Shown here: piece after piece, positions 46,186-56,923 of the stretch | Layout: each line of letters starts with the position of its first letter | Numbering within the stretch: the first letter of the stretch is position 1 | Assembly: GCA_004194705.1 (NCBI GenBank) | Contig: SADC01001277.1 | Location: forward strand, 248,001-312,000 | Direction: 5' to 3' | DNA from: Ditylenchus dipsaci | Lineage: Eukaryota; Nematoda; Chromadorea; Rhabditida; Anguinidae | Length of the DNA: 64,000 nucleotides | The notes under the pieces: generated by a model | What the model was told of the DNA's origin: nothing | Seen by the model: only the letters and a program-made list of their open reading frames with translations | The model's database searches: none | Program-made: the position numbers and the translations under genes

Positions 46186-47683
46186 AATTATGTAACTATA
46201 GCATTTATAATTTATTGAATACAAGTAAAAGCATCAATATTTAACTTGAAAACATTTTGTTAATTATTGCAGTTTCGCACAGTTATTTATATGTTGTAGC
46301 TGAAAAATATAATTTCCCGTATTTTTATAAGACAAATGAGTTCAGGAGTATAATAATAAAATACAATAGAGTGCACGTGATCGATCAATAACTACCAACC
46401 ACATATCAATGAAAACATGACAGAGAAGTAGTAAATTGTTTGCTGATTGACATTTCCTACTCTAACAACGCAACACCTCCACAAGGTAAACATTTGTTTG
46501 GGAATCTTTGAGTGGCATATGCAATCCAAAAGTGGCAATGACCATTTTTTTAAAGACTGGACTAGACGGATGAGGTTAAAACCGAGTAGATATTTTTAGG
46601 CAATGGGGGGGGGGGGTGTTGCGTAAAATCGAGAAGCTCCTAATTTTTTTTGAGAAAATTGTATGCTTGTAAAAAGATCAGGCCCAAGTTTTGGTCTTTC
46701 TTATTAAAAAGGGGACTTGATATTGTTACTACTATTACATATATTCCATGTAAATATGACTAGTCAGCTTCTTTTAAAAGTAAATAGTGGGCAGAGCTAA
46801 ATAATATTTACAGTATTTCTCTATTAGTCTGCAGTTTGTTTTTAACTATCAAATGCATGGGCAGCTAAAATATAAAAATAGGTGAACTGAATTTATTATA
46901 CGAAAATTTTGTCGCCGTAAATTTTGCCCTGATTACTCTCTGTGTGTTTTTTGTGAAAGCAATAAGGCTTCTATTTCATCAAAATGAATTTTTGCGAAAA
47001 TGTCAAAAGGTGAGCAATGTTTTTTCCTTGCTTTTCCTCTTATAATAATCTGGAGTGAAGCCAATTAATAATAATAATAATAAAGAATCAACATACTTTC
47101 CTTTCTTTTAATTCGACTTTGTGCGGTAAAACCACTTGGAATGAACGGAGATGGGTTGCAACTTGCAGTGTTGTTGTTTTTGATTACACTCTAACAATTG
47201 GCTTGTTTTCTATTGCTCCAAACACTATTACTAAAAAATTTTATGGTTTTTATTAATATTTCGGTAATATTCTGACATCTAACGATATTTTGGATATTGT
47301 GTTTCTCCGATTTTCTCAATGTTTAAATTCACGATTTTTTATATATTTTTTGGATAAAGCGAAGCTTTGGACGCAGAGTAGACCAGGGTATATGAGGACC
47401 CGCCCAAAGATGTGTCCTAAATAACCGAAAACTGAAATTTTAAAATTCGCGAATTCAAAAAACTAGAAAAAAATTGCGAAAGCATTTTAAAAAGTTGCCA
47501 AAATGTGTCGTCTGATGTTGAAATAGTCGGCGGTTAGCATTCTAGATGAAGGTGCAAGCTTTTTCTCCAATCTTTTTTCTGTGAATGTCAAAAAACTTTT
47601 TGCACATGTTGGGTATTACTAAGTTTTGTTACACAGAATTAATTAAAGCTTTCTGTGCTACTATTTCTATGGCAACTATTTGG
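46186..47683. other. Intergenic, no gene recognised
   Basis: AT-rich. It holds a G-tract at 46607-46616 and a (TAA)n microsatellite at 47068-47085. No exon or inverted repeat of note was seen. Confidence 0.5.
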
Positions 47684-48113
47684 GGTACTTATGCTGTTGA
47701 CGGCGCCACCCCAAATTTTTCTTTTTTTGCTTTTGCTAAAACATTTTTGTATTTTTTGCTTTGTTCGTTCTTTTGCATTATTTTCACGGTCACGGTTCTC
47801 ACGGTCAACCACTCCATAAATTTTGTCGATCATGAGACAGGGGCGCATACGCAAGCAGTAGAATCTCTCTGGCAGAAGTACAAGCACCGCCACAAGAAAG
47901 AATTCGGAACGGCAAGAACCTTATTTCAGTCGTATGTATCTGATTTTGTGTGGAGAAGAAAATTTAATGGATGTGATATTTTCTATCATTTGTGGTCTCA
48001 AATTGCGGAATTGTATGTTTTTGATTTGTAATAAATGAATTTCTGATGTAACAAAGGTTGTATATTGTCAAAAAACAAAAATTTGGGGTGGCGCCGTCAA
48101 CAGCATAAGTACC
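47684..48113 (+). mobile_element. Short Merlin element with transposase C-terminus
   Basis: Terminal inverted repeats of about 38 bp begin GGTACTTATGCTGTTGACGG, and the 8-bp duplication CTATTTGG flanks both ends (47676-47683, 48114-48121). The plus-strand frame ending at 48031 carries VNHSINFVDHETGAHTQAVE, then SLWQKYKHRHKKEFGT and FVWRRKF. This is the C-terminal block of ISXO2-type transposases, including the catalytic Glu of the AVESLW segment. That domain plus an 8-9-bp duplication identifies the Merlin superfamily. The N-terminal catalytic Asp residues are missing, so the copy is a deletion derivative. Confidence 0.85.
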
Positions 48114-48283
48114 CTATTTGGTTAACTCATGCATCAGATGTTAGGACACAATCGGAAAAAGAGGAACACAATTAAGTTTGTATATATTGTAGTGTCAGCT
48201 ATTTCATCTTGAATTAGTCTGAAGAAAATAGTTGTTTGAATACAGCTTGACCGGAAATATTTAAAGAGCATGCCCGTGCGTTA

Positions 48284-48960
48284 CACGGAGAAAAGGCGGA
48301 CACCGGTAATTTTTTTCTTTCTCGCTATTTTTTTCATGCGCTTTCTTCTAGGGTTTTTAAGTGTTCTGCCTAATTTTTAAAAGTAGTATAAGGCTATAAA
48401 TATCAGATTGAACGCGAAACGAGTGAAAAACGGTACAATTCTCGTCTTAAATTTTTGAAACGCACGGTCATACTCCTTCAAACACTGCAAAATAAAAAAG
48501 CTTAAGTGTGTAGCACATTTGTTTTAAATCGTTTTAGCGATCGTTTTTAAATGATCTGAGCGATGACACCGAAATCTCACAAGGGAGGGACTCTGACTGT
48601 GACCTGAGGGAACGGTAACACATTTTCTTCTGTGTATTTTTGTAGAGCGCGCCCAAATTCCTGACAAATCTGGTTACCCAGCTCTGAAGGTGCGCGAAAT
48701 ACAAGGGTCATTCAAAGTTCTAAAAACACCTCGATACCCATATCATGGTTCTTCATAGCTGAACCTTGGGATATGCGTCATTCCTAAAATTTTCGTTATC
48801 TTTCAGAGGTGGTGAGCCAGATTAATATGCTCTGCACAAATACACACATAAAAATTTATCGAAATTACCGCAGGTCACAGTCAGGGTCCCTCCCTTGTCA
48901 GAGGCAATGGATACATCTAACACGTGCTAGAAAGATGGCTGCGAGTGAGGAGCTCACGTT
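48284..48960. repeat. Foldback repeat region
   Basis: TCACAAGGGAGGGACTCTGA, then CTGTGACCT near 48577, is mirrored by AGGTCACAGTCAGGGTCCCT near 48872. GACAAATCTGGTTACC / GTGAGCCAGATTAATA extends the inner stem. The left edge contains an ATGCCCGTGCG motif like the TTAA-type MITE ends. Confidence 0.65.
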
Positions 48961-50280
48961 TCATTGAAGGTAGGCCCGTTGTGAAGCCCATGGTGCGACC
49001 TAGCTAAATCTACTAAAAACAAGAATTTTTCTACTTGAAAACCAAGATGGACACGCTAATAAACTCGGTTTCATATTTATTTCCCATTTTAATTCACCCA
49101 AAACGAAAAAAGGGCGGCCAGTAGTCACACTCAAATCCGAAAGTTCAAAAAGAGAACTTTTGCGATTTTTGACACTCTACTTAAAATAATTAAAAATAAA
49201 TTCCCATTTTGGTTATTCTTTGTTGCCGAGGTTTGAAGGGGTTTCTCTGTTGAGAAATATTGTACGCTTTTAGTTTACTTCTTTCGGAAAGCAGTGCTTT
49301 GCCTGCTTCTCTACATTACTCATCTTTTTGTTGTTTTTGCCAAATGTTTATAGAAATTTTTTGCTTTTTCGATTCTAAGCTTTTTTTTCATTCGAGTTGT
49401 TAGCTTGGTATTCAATAAAAATTATTTGAGAGTTAAAAAATTTGTGTGACCAAAAACCTGAGAATTTATTTTTATTTTTTGAGAAAATATTAATATTCCT
49501 AATTCATGCAAACCCTCGCACTGAATTCTTCTTTCTTATCATAAACTTTGATATTTACTGGCAAAAACATGTGCTTGTTTACGCTTGGCCTTTGTTGTGC
49601 CTGTTGCTACGCATATTTCACTGCCAAAAATGGTGAGCGGGATTTCCAAATAGAACAAACTTGAGTCACTATTGCAGCTGTTATCTATTAATACTCATGT
49701 TCAGAAATTAGTAGTAAATATGTAAACCACGCCTTTTTTAATTATTAAGCATAAAAGAGATAAAACTTTATTGGAATTTATGCCAGACATCTTTTTTTTT
49801 AATTCAATGCTTTGGTTGTATGTTTGTTGTAATGCTGTCAATGTCTTTTTCACTGCCCACACATTTATTTATTTTTTAAAGCTTCACTTGCTACAAATCC
49901 TTATCAGTTTTGGCGGTCTTCAGCAAATATGTACACACACCATCGCCCACTTCACATTTTATCGATTGCTAAAATATGTGTGTGAGCGAGTGAGTCAATC
50001 ACCTAAAGCTATCAAGCAACTTTATTTTCTTTTTTTGATATAAATATTTATATGTTTGTGTCCGCAAAATTTGTGGTATTTTGGTCCTTTTCTATAATTT
50101 GGTCAATAATGTTTTCGAATCATTTTTTTCGTGCATTTTAAATTTGAATTTTATTTTTTAGTCAATATAGCAAAATATCTTGTCAACAATATATTGCAAT
50201 AAAAATCTGTAAAGCAGCGGATGTTGCCTATCTCGTCCATCTGGCATGCTCGAGCAACGTTGGACAGTAGCCCAAGCATA
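48961..50280. other. Intergenic, no gene recognised
   Basis: Strongly T-rich. The open frames here are low-complexity (Phe/Leu-rich) and lack splice support. Confidence 0.5.
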
Positions 50281-50284
50281 GTTG

Positions 50285-50508
50285 GATCGCCGCCGCCGCC
50301 ACCGCCGGCGCCGCCGCCGCCGCCGGCGGCGCCGCCAGGCGGCGGCGGCGGCAAAATATAAGGTGCCGCCGGCGGCGGCGGCTGCGCCGGCGGCTGAAAA
50401 TGAGGTCGGCGGCGGCGGTGGCGGTGCGGCGGAGTAAATAGGCTGCGGCGGCGGCGGCGGTGGCGGCGATGTGGCGGCGGCGGTGGCGGCGGTGGCGGCA
50501 CCACCAAT
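50285..50508. repeat. GCC/GGC trinucleotide island
   Basis: An almost pure run of CCG/CGG/GCC triplets switching strand bias near 50330, with three short AT interruptions (AAAATATAA, GAAAATGAG, GTAAATA). It gives alanine-, proline- or arginine-rich open frames in every phase; none is credible as a gene. The flanks are about 70 percent AT. Confidence 0.9.
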
Positions 50509-50663
50509 TACAAAGTGCCAAAACAATGCTTGTTTTGAATGGTCATCTTACGAAAATATGATAAAATGACATAATTTAAATTTTACTGTTCTCTTGAAAA
50601 AATTTTATTTTATGACAAACATAAATTAAACAGAATTTTTTTTTGGCAGTGAAACGTTAGCTG

Positions 50664-50835
50664 GCGGCGGCGAAATAAAAAGTGCCGCCGGCGGTGGCGG
50701 CGGCGGTGGTGGCAAAGCAGCGGCAGCGGTGGCGGCGGTGAAATTTATCAAGATTTTTGCGCCGCCGGCGTCGGCGCCGGCGTCGGCGGTGTTGTTGGCG
50801 ACGCCGCCGGCGGTGGCGGCGGCGGCGGTGGTGGT
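50664..50835. repeat. Second GGC trinucleotide island
   Basis: GGC/GGT/GCG triplets interrupted by GAAATAAAAAGT and GAAATTTATCAAGATTTTTG. Same character as 50285-50508 and 63363-63515. Directly right, 50862-51000 is an inverted repeat (AAGTGCCCGCCCCTTCCAAA and mirror). Confidence 0.9.
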
Positions 50836-51399
50836 TTTTCGGAGATGCACAACTATGAGCCCAAGTGCCCGCCCCTTCCAAAGATTACTTTTCTCTAAGC
50901 CAATCTTTTCACTTTTCATCTATTTCGCAAAAAAATCAAGGGATCCGCAAATGGCAGGCTTAGAGAAAAGTACTCTTTGGAGGGGCGGGCACTTAAGCTT
51001 TTACCGCAACATTTGGCTCGATTAGTGAATGGTTCAAAATTTTGGAAATTTTTTCAATGCATACGAAAAGTAAATTAAAGGACCATCGCTGTTGATGAAA
51101 ATGGCAATTTCTAGTTTTTGAAATTACGGAGGACAACCGAAAAAGGCAAAAAATATTTTTAGATTTATTTTTAAATTTTGGCCCTTTGAGACTATCAGTG
51201 AAAAATAATAATATTAAAATTAACTCAGGACAATATTTGTGGCCGTTAAAACTGGCAAAATTTTGTTGTATTACCTTCTATTTTCACCTGCATACTTTCA
51301 TAAAATAAACTTTGTAAATTTTTACGAAGGCCATTAATTAACTTTTACATTTCTAAAAATTTAGATTTCAAACACGTAGTGGCCAGGTCTAATTTTTTA

Positions 51400-51690
51400 A
51401 TCCACACTCCAATTTGGTACGTCCATTCCGAGTGGGCACGTTGTCCCAGTCTTCCATGACCAACACTGAATACTTTCCGCACGCAGATGCTGTTCCAAGC
51501 GGAAGTGTGGATGCCAATGTTGCAGACAGTCGTAGGCAAGTTGGCCTGGAGAAGACAACTGCTTCAGCACCGCTGGAAGACAATGGCAGAGAGGCGATTA
51601 GGGAAGAAAATAAAAATCACCTGGGTACTTGACCAGGAGGAAAGACAACGATTTGCATACAGCTACATATCCACTTTCTCCATACTCATC
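51400..51690. other. Coding-like stretch, strand undecided
   Basis: Less AT-rich than its flanks and open in several frames on both strands. Minus reading: GKYSVLVMEDWDNVPTRNGR. Plus reading: DAVPSGSVDANVADSRRQVG. Either could be an exon; no family was recognised and no splice pair decides it. It lies about 400 bp upstream of the UGCG start. Confidence 0.3.
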
Positions 51691-52065
51691 TGACGCAAAA
51701 AGTAGGTTGATTACGGTTGAAAATTTTAAAAATTAGAAGATTCGTGCCTGTCTTTTTAACTTCTTGTTAAAATTCTGCTTTGAAGCCGGCAGCAAATTTT
51801 TGTGTAAAATCAACACAATTCGGTACACAACTCCTATTTTATTTTTCCTTTTTTTAGACCCTGTGATGGTGTACATATCAGATGTTTTCATCTGACTTTT
51901 CAAAGTCAGATGAAATGAAAATTTATACTAAGGCAATTGAGTTTTCCAGTATTCCGAAAACTAATACGTATAAAATAAACAATTTTACGAATATTGTACT
52001 TATCCTTACCATGATAATTATATACGTAGTTGAATGTTTGCCTGATACAATAGACACCCAATAAC

Positions 52066-55000
52066 ATGTCCGGTAGGTTGACTGTAGAAACAAAACAAAA
52101 CTCGGTGCACTTCTGGCTCCTTCACGACCTAAGTGTAAGAGTGTAAAATGTAAGGGGTCTTCACGATGCCAAAATCATTTACACTTAGGTAGTGAACCAG
52201 ACATTCAATACTTAGGAAAACAATCTGCTTTTGCTAACAAAATAAACCCCAACAAATTTCGTAAGTTATATATTGTACAAAACTTTTGAAGCAAGAGTGA
52301 CGCCTTCTGAGCATAATTGGCCTCACTTGAAAATGTAAATATGATTTCTCTTATTCTCAATTTTCAGCTAATCATCAAGAAGCCATCGAATCAGTCCAAC
52401 CAAACGGTAGCAGTGGTTGGATATCTACCTCCATTTCTGCACTATTCACCTGGCCTTCATTCGGCCAGTTTTTCACATGTCCTCAAATAGCTGGTCTGCT
52501 AGTTCTAGGGGTTTTCATATTTCTGGGCTGTCTCTACTTACTACATATCATTGCTATTTGCTTTGCGTAAGTTATCTTATTTGCACCAATTCCTTTAAAA
52601 AAAATTCTTTTTCTGCAGTCGTTACCGTCTACACAAAAAGCCAAAATGCATAAGAGAGGATTTACCGGGTGTGTCCATAATAAAGCCACTAGTGGGCACT
52701 GACGAAAACTTGTTCTTCAATTTGGAATCTTTCTTCAAACTTAAATATCCACAGGTTTTATTTATATTTGAACGTTCTCACTAAATTTTTGTAATTTTAG
52801 TATGAGCTTTTGTTTGCCTGAACGATAGCAGTGATCCAGCCTTCAAAGTTGTGGAAGCTCTCCGTCAGAGATACTCACATATTGATGTCAAAGTGTTTAT
52901 AGGTGAGTAGACGATTTTGGGGTTTTCAAAAAAGAAATTTTGGTATAGCGAACATATGGATTTGGTCTAGTCTTCCATGGTTCATTTGTGATCAAAAAAC
53001 CGGAATAAAAAAACCAGCAATGAAAAACCAGAAAATTTGGCCTGAAAAGCTTTCAAGAGAGCAGAATAGGGTGGATCACTACAGTTGACGATTTTCAAAT
53101 TAACTCGCTGTGGTTTTTTGGAAAAGTTACTTCTATATTGTGAAAAATAATTAACTGAAGAAAAAATAGCGAATTTATTATTTACTTATTTATTTTTTTA
53201 CTTTTTATCGACTCGTTTTAATTGGGTCCTTGATTTTCAAACCACAAAACTTCTTTTCACAGGTGGCGAAATGGTTGGTCTCAACCCTAAAATCAACAAC
53301 ATGATGCCCGCCTACAATGCCAGTCAATACTCTCTTGTGCTTATTAGTGACTCTGGCATTTACATGCGTGATGATGCTCTGATGGACATGGTTTGTTGTG
53401 TGGATCCAGATGTGGCTATGGTCACTCAGACTCCTTATTGTTTGGACAGACCTGGATTCGGGCAAATTTGGAGCAGGTTGACCATCTACTACTTATTTTC
53501 TCTCAAACCTTGCAATTTTAGATCTATTTCGGGGGTGCTCATGCTAGAGTTTATTTGGCAGGCAATTCAATGAACTTTGTGTGCTCCACCGGCATGTCTT
53601 CTCTTATTGTCAAGAGCATTCTAGAAGACTGTGGTGGATTGGCTACCTTCGGTGTCTATTTGGCTGAAGACTACTTTTTGGGAGTTGCTTTTGCTAAGAG
53701 GCAGGTTTCTCATTTCTTGGTTAGTATTTAATTATAGTAAGCTCTTTTAGAGGATATAGAAGTGTTGTCTCGCATCTACCAGCTCTGCAAAATGCCTCCA
53801 ACTCTGACCCAAACGGTTCAGAGAGAGAATTTGTCGGTAAGACTGTTTGCTTGACAACATGTTATGTTTTCACAAAAGTATTAGCAAAAAAAATTCTGGT
53901 TGCAAGAGAGGTACACGGCGGATTTGCAAAATATTGAAATTTAATAAAGAGTTTTGACAAATAGACTCTGGAGCAAATTTACTTTTTTTGGACAAATTTA
54001 CGTTTTCAGAAACGTTCGGTAAGATGATATAAATTTTTCCAAGCCCGACTACCCCAAAACAGTATTTCTGTCCCACAAGAAAATTTGCCCCGAAAAAAGT
54101 ACAATTGCATCACAGTAGATTGGCCTCAAACAGAAAGGATAACCCCACATCAATTATTTCGATTAACTACCCTAGATGACCGAAAATGGGACAGCTTTAA
54201 AAGCTGTCACATTTCGGATGAAAAAAATGATTCTAAATCAGGGTTCGTAATCGTCTTTTTAAAAAAGATTTGTCCTTTTTTCGGGACCCAAAATCTTTTT
54301 TATTTTTGAAATTTTTAGTCAAAATATTTTTTTTTTCGCTCCTAAATAGCAATAAGCACTGGCTAAAATGAAATAAAACCTTTTTTTACCCAAATGTCCT
54401 TTTTTCGAAAATTTTCCCTAATTTTACGAACCCTGTTCTAAATGCTAGACAAGCAAATTTTCGATGACCTTCATTTTATTTTGATTACATGTTTTACGTC
54501 CGCTGAAGTCTTTTTGTATAAAAAGTTCTGTAAAAATAAAGGTAAGGAAAAACTTTCTGATGGGCTCCAAAATATTGATATTTACAAATATTACCTCCAC
54601 TTTACCTCCACCTAACTTTACCTCCAAGTTACCTCCACCTAATAGAGCTTATGCTATAAAAGAGGCCCTTTTCTATGGCATTTGATTTCAGCTGGATAAA
54701 ACTGCGAATAGCCATGTTGCCACATATAATTCTGTTGGAGCCAGCCCAAGAGTGTATGATGTCAGGATTGCTGGGTATGTGTGCAGTTTGCTATGTGTTT
54801 GGTTGGGTCTGGATGCCTGTCTTCTTTCTGATACACTGCTTCTATTGGTGCGTTTGTGACTACATTCTACTCTATTTTATGCAGGTAATTTTACAAAAAA
54901 ATCTTCAAAATTTAACAATTACATCCATACAGAATGGTCCTCTTCCCTTCTCTATCCTCCAATACTTGATCTGCTGGCTGTACAGGGAAGGGATGATTTT

Positions 55001-55157
55001 TCCAACTTTTATGATGGCTCTTCTCAATCCAGACATAGGCTGGAGTGTGGGCACATACAGATTGTGCTGGGGTGGCAGGATACAACCCCGCCATTCCCCT
55101 TCATTCTCCTCTTCCAACCATCATTCATTGTCTTCAACAACGGTGAGGAAGAGATAA
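52066..55157 (+). CDS. UGCG: Ceramide glucosyltransferase
   Basis: Golgi GT21 enzyme that transfers glucose from UDP-glucose to ceramide, the first step to glucosphingolipids. Exons: 52066-52072 (ATG TCC G), 52368-52566, 52619-52754, 52801-52902, 53263-53476, 53522-53700, 53751-53834, 54692-54884, 54933-55157. A membrane segment ([20 protein letters not shown]) comes first. The catalytic domain shows [16 protein letters not shown], the D1 site CLNDSSDP, the D2 site LISDSGIYM, the D3 site LAEDYFLG and the R-x-x-R-W motif. Hydrophobic C-terminal segments follow, then YRLCWGGR and a Ser-rich tail. Three -1 shifts are required: TTTT reduced to TTT in exon 4 (near 52810), TGGGAG to TGGAG before 53476, and GAGGAG to GAGAG near 53822. 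Intron 6 appears to start with GC (53701). The start exon is plausible, not proven. Confidence 0.9.
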
Positions 55158-55289
55158 GCATGCATTAAACTGCTCAATTTTATATGCTGAGATATACAAA
55201 TTGCCTTTTTGCTGTCATTCCAGTGATCTTTTATTGTTAAAATATGTCAAAAAATGTCATTTATTGAATAAATACTTTATGATAACCAC

Positions 55290-55690
55290 AAATACGCCCC
55301 CTTCAGGAGCGCAGGGGCTTGTTTCCATACCGGCAAGCTCAAAAATATCGGCGCCGGGCCTACCCAGGCACCGGGATTTTTTTAAGGCACACTTTTAAGG
55401 CACACACACATACCTCAGACACAGATCACTCGAGGTCAGGGTCGACTACAAACGTTATTAGGTTGATCAGAAAGTCTGTAGCCCCCTCAGACTCCCTTTT
55501 TTACCATCTACAGTCGAGTCTCGCTAATCCGGCACCCCTCACTAATCCGGCATCACGAGCTTAGTTTGGTTGGACGCCGAAGAAAACCTTTAATGTTCAC
55601 CCTCGACAATCCGGCACTCCGGTAATCCAGCACCCTCGCTAATCCGGCACTCAAACGCTGAACACTCCCGATCAACTAACCCTGAGTAAT
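55290..55690. repeat. Dispersed repeat and pogo-like CTAATCCGGCAC fragment
   Basis: 55290-55440 is related to 12949-13140 and 62980-63290. From 55510, TACAGTCGAGTCTCGCTAAT opens a pogo-like end with repeated CTAATCCGGCAC; its right end is degenerate (AATCCGGCAGTCGTA). A further copy lies at 58315-58379 (CTAATCCGGCACCC ... GGTGCCGGATTAGCC). Confidence 0.6.
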
Positions 55691-55708
55691 CCGGCAGTCG
55701 TATTAAAG

Positions 55709-56140
55709 GCTAGGAGACATTTGGCAAAAACGACATTTGGCAAAAACGACATTTGCCCAAACGACGTTTGGCAAAACGACATTTGGCCAAACGACATTTG
55801 GCAAAACGACATTTGCCCAAACGACATTTGGCAAAACGACATTTGGCAAAACATTTGCCAAAACGACATTTGCCCAAACATACTAAATATTTGGAAACAA
55901 TTAATGACGGAACCATCTGTCTGTCTGATTCCACTGGTACCATATTCACCGTTTTGCCAAATGTCGTTTGGGCAAATGTCGTTTTGCCAAATGTCGTTTG
56001 GGCAAATGTCGTTTTGCCGAATGTCGCTTGGCCAAATGTCGTTTTGCCAAACGTCGTTTGGGCAAATGTCGCTTTTGCCAAATGTCGTTTGGCCAAAAGA
56101 TACGTTTGCCAAATGTCGTTTTTGCCAAATGTCTCCTAGC
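55709..56140. mobile_element. Second palindromic tandem-array element (Mutator-like)
   Basis: Ends GCTAGGAGACATTTGGCAAA and inverted TTTGCCAAATGTCTCCTAGC, flanked by CGTATTAAAG on both sides (55699-55708, 56141-56150; 9-10-bp duplication). Nearly the whole element is two mirrored tandem arrays of a 15-16-bp unit (ACATTTGGCAAAACG type) around an 80-bp core (55875-55955). The architecture matches 38377-40608, with a different unit and no captured gene. All long open frames here are array translations. Confidence 0.8.
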
Positions 56141-56148
56141 CGTATTAA

Positions 56149-56442
56149 AGGACCATGCTCGTGCAAGGCCCAGCAATTGTTAAAATTTGAATTGGCGGGA
56201 CCCAAAAACATTTTTCGCTGCAAGACATTTATTAAAAAAACGTTTTGTCGCCTTTATTTTTGGATTCCGTCAAACCCAGCAATTGTGGTTGCAGCGAAAA
56301 GCATGAGTACTCAATCAAACCCATGTCATTCAGCTCTTAGTTTTGGATTTGCCGAGCCTCAGGTTCCGTTTTTCGCTTCGAGTGACTGGTTGGTTCCAAT
56401 TCAAATTTCAACAATCGCTGGGCCTTGCACGAGCATGGTCCT
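56149..56442. mobile_element. TTAA-flanked MITE
   Basis: Flanked by TTAA (56145-56148 and 56443-56446). Ends AGGACCATGCTCGTGCAAGG and inverted complement CCTTGCACGAGCATGGTCCT; the arms continue through GCCCAGCAATTGTTAAAATT. The left TTAA lies inside the target duplication of the 55709-56140 element, which therefore inserted later. Confidence 0.8.
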
Positions 56443-56529
56443 TTAAATAAATTAATTAAACAACATTTGTATCAATCTTTTGTTTCAATGTTCTCAATTG
56501 ATAAACTTCTTCTACAAAGAACCGCTTAA

Positions 56530-56832
56530 AGAGGCATGCTCGTCGCCGATGGAATATTTTTAAAGGCGGGTACCAGGTCAATTCAAACGAGAATTATTTC
56601 AGAATAAATTTTAGTTGAGTACCATGCGGGCAATAAGTAATCAAAAACTCTTTTTCCGCCGTGGTGGCCTAGTGGGATAGCGGCGGCGAACTGCGAAAGT
56701 TGGTCGTCGGTTCGATTCCCACTGCAGGTATAATTTTCCTCGAATTTTCCAAAATTTCGTTAAATTAATTCTCGTTTGAATTTCACTGGTACCCGCCTTT
56801 CAAAATATTCCCATCGTCGACGAGCATTCCCT
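56530..56832. mobile_element. TTAA-flanked MITE enclosing a tRNA-like module
   Basis: TTAA at 56526-56529 and 56833-56836. The arms AGAGGCATGCTCGTCG, AAAGGCGGGTACCAG and AATTCAAACGAGAATTA are mirrored at 56765-56832. The interior at 56658-56729 contains box-A-like TGGCCTAGTGGGATAGCG and box-B GGTTCGATTCC. Confidence 0.8.
56658..56729 (+). other. tRNA-like (SINE-type) module, not a functional tRNA
   Basis: RNA polymerase III boxes A (TGGCCTAGTGG) and B (GGTTCGATTCC) are correctly ordered and about 40 bp apart. The acceptor and anticodon stems do not pair properly, so this is best read as a tRNA-derived SINE head or decayed tRNA captured in a MITE. Confidence 0.5.
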
Positions 56833-56923
56833 TTAAGAGAGAACCGCAGAGTGAATTAACAGATTTTTTAATGGTTTAATGTTATTTTCGATTGTTGAAT
56901 TTCGTCTGAAATATCGGTGAGTA

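Noticed and set aside
49442..50043. Phe/Leu-rich open frames as membrane proteins
   Set aside because: The sequence is T-rich and low complexity, without splice context or homologous motifs.
50151..50919. Long proline-, alanine- or arginine-rich open frames
   Set aside because: They are the GGC-triplet islands read in different phases; every frame is open.
55672..56446. Several overlapping open frames of 120-240 codons on both strands
   Set aside because: They translate the ACATTTGGCAAAACG arrays; each strand mirrors the other, with no domain and no splice support.
56658..56729. Functional tRNA gene
   Set aside because: Boxes A and B are good, but the acceptor and anticodon stems mispair.
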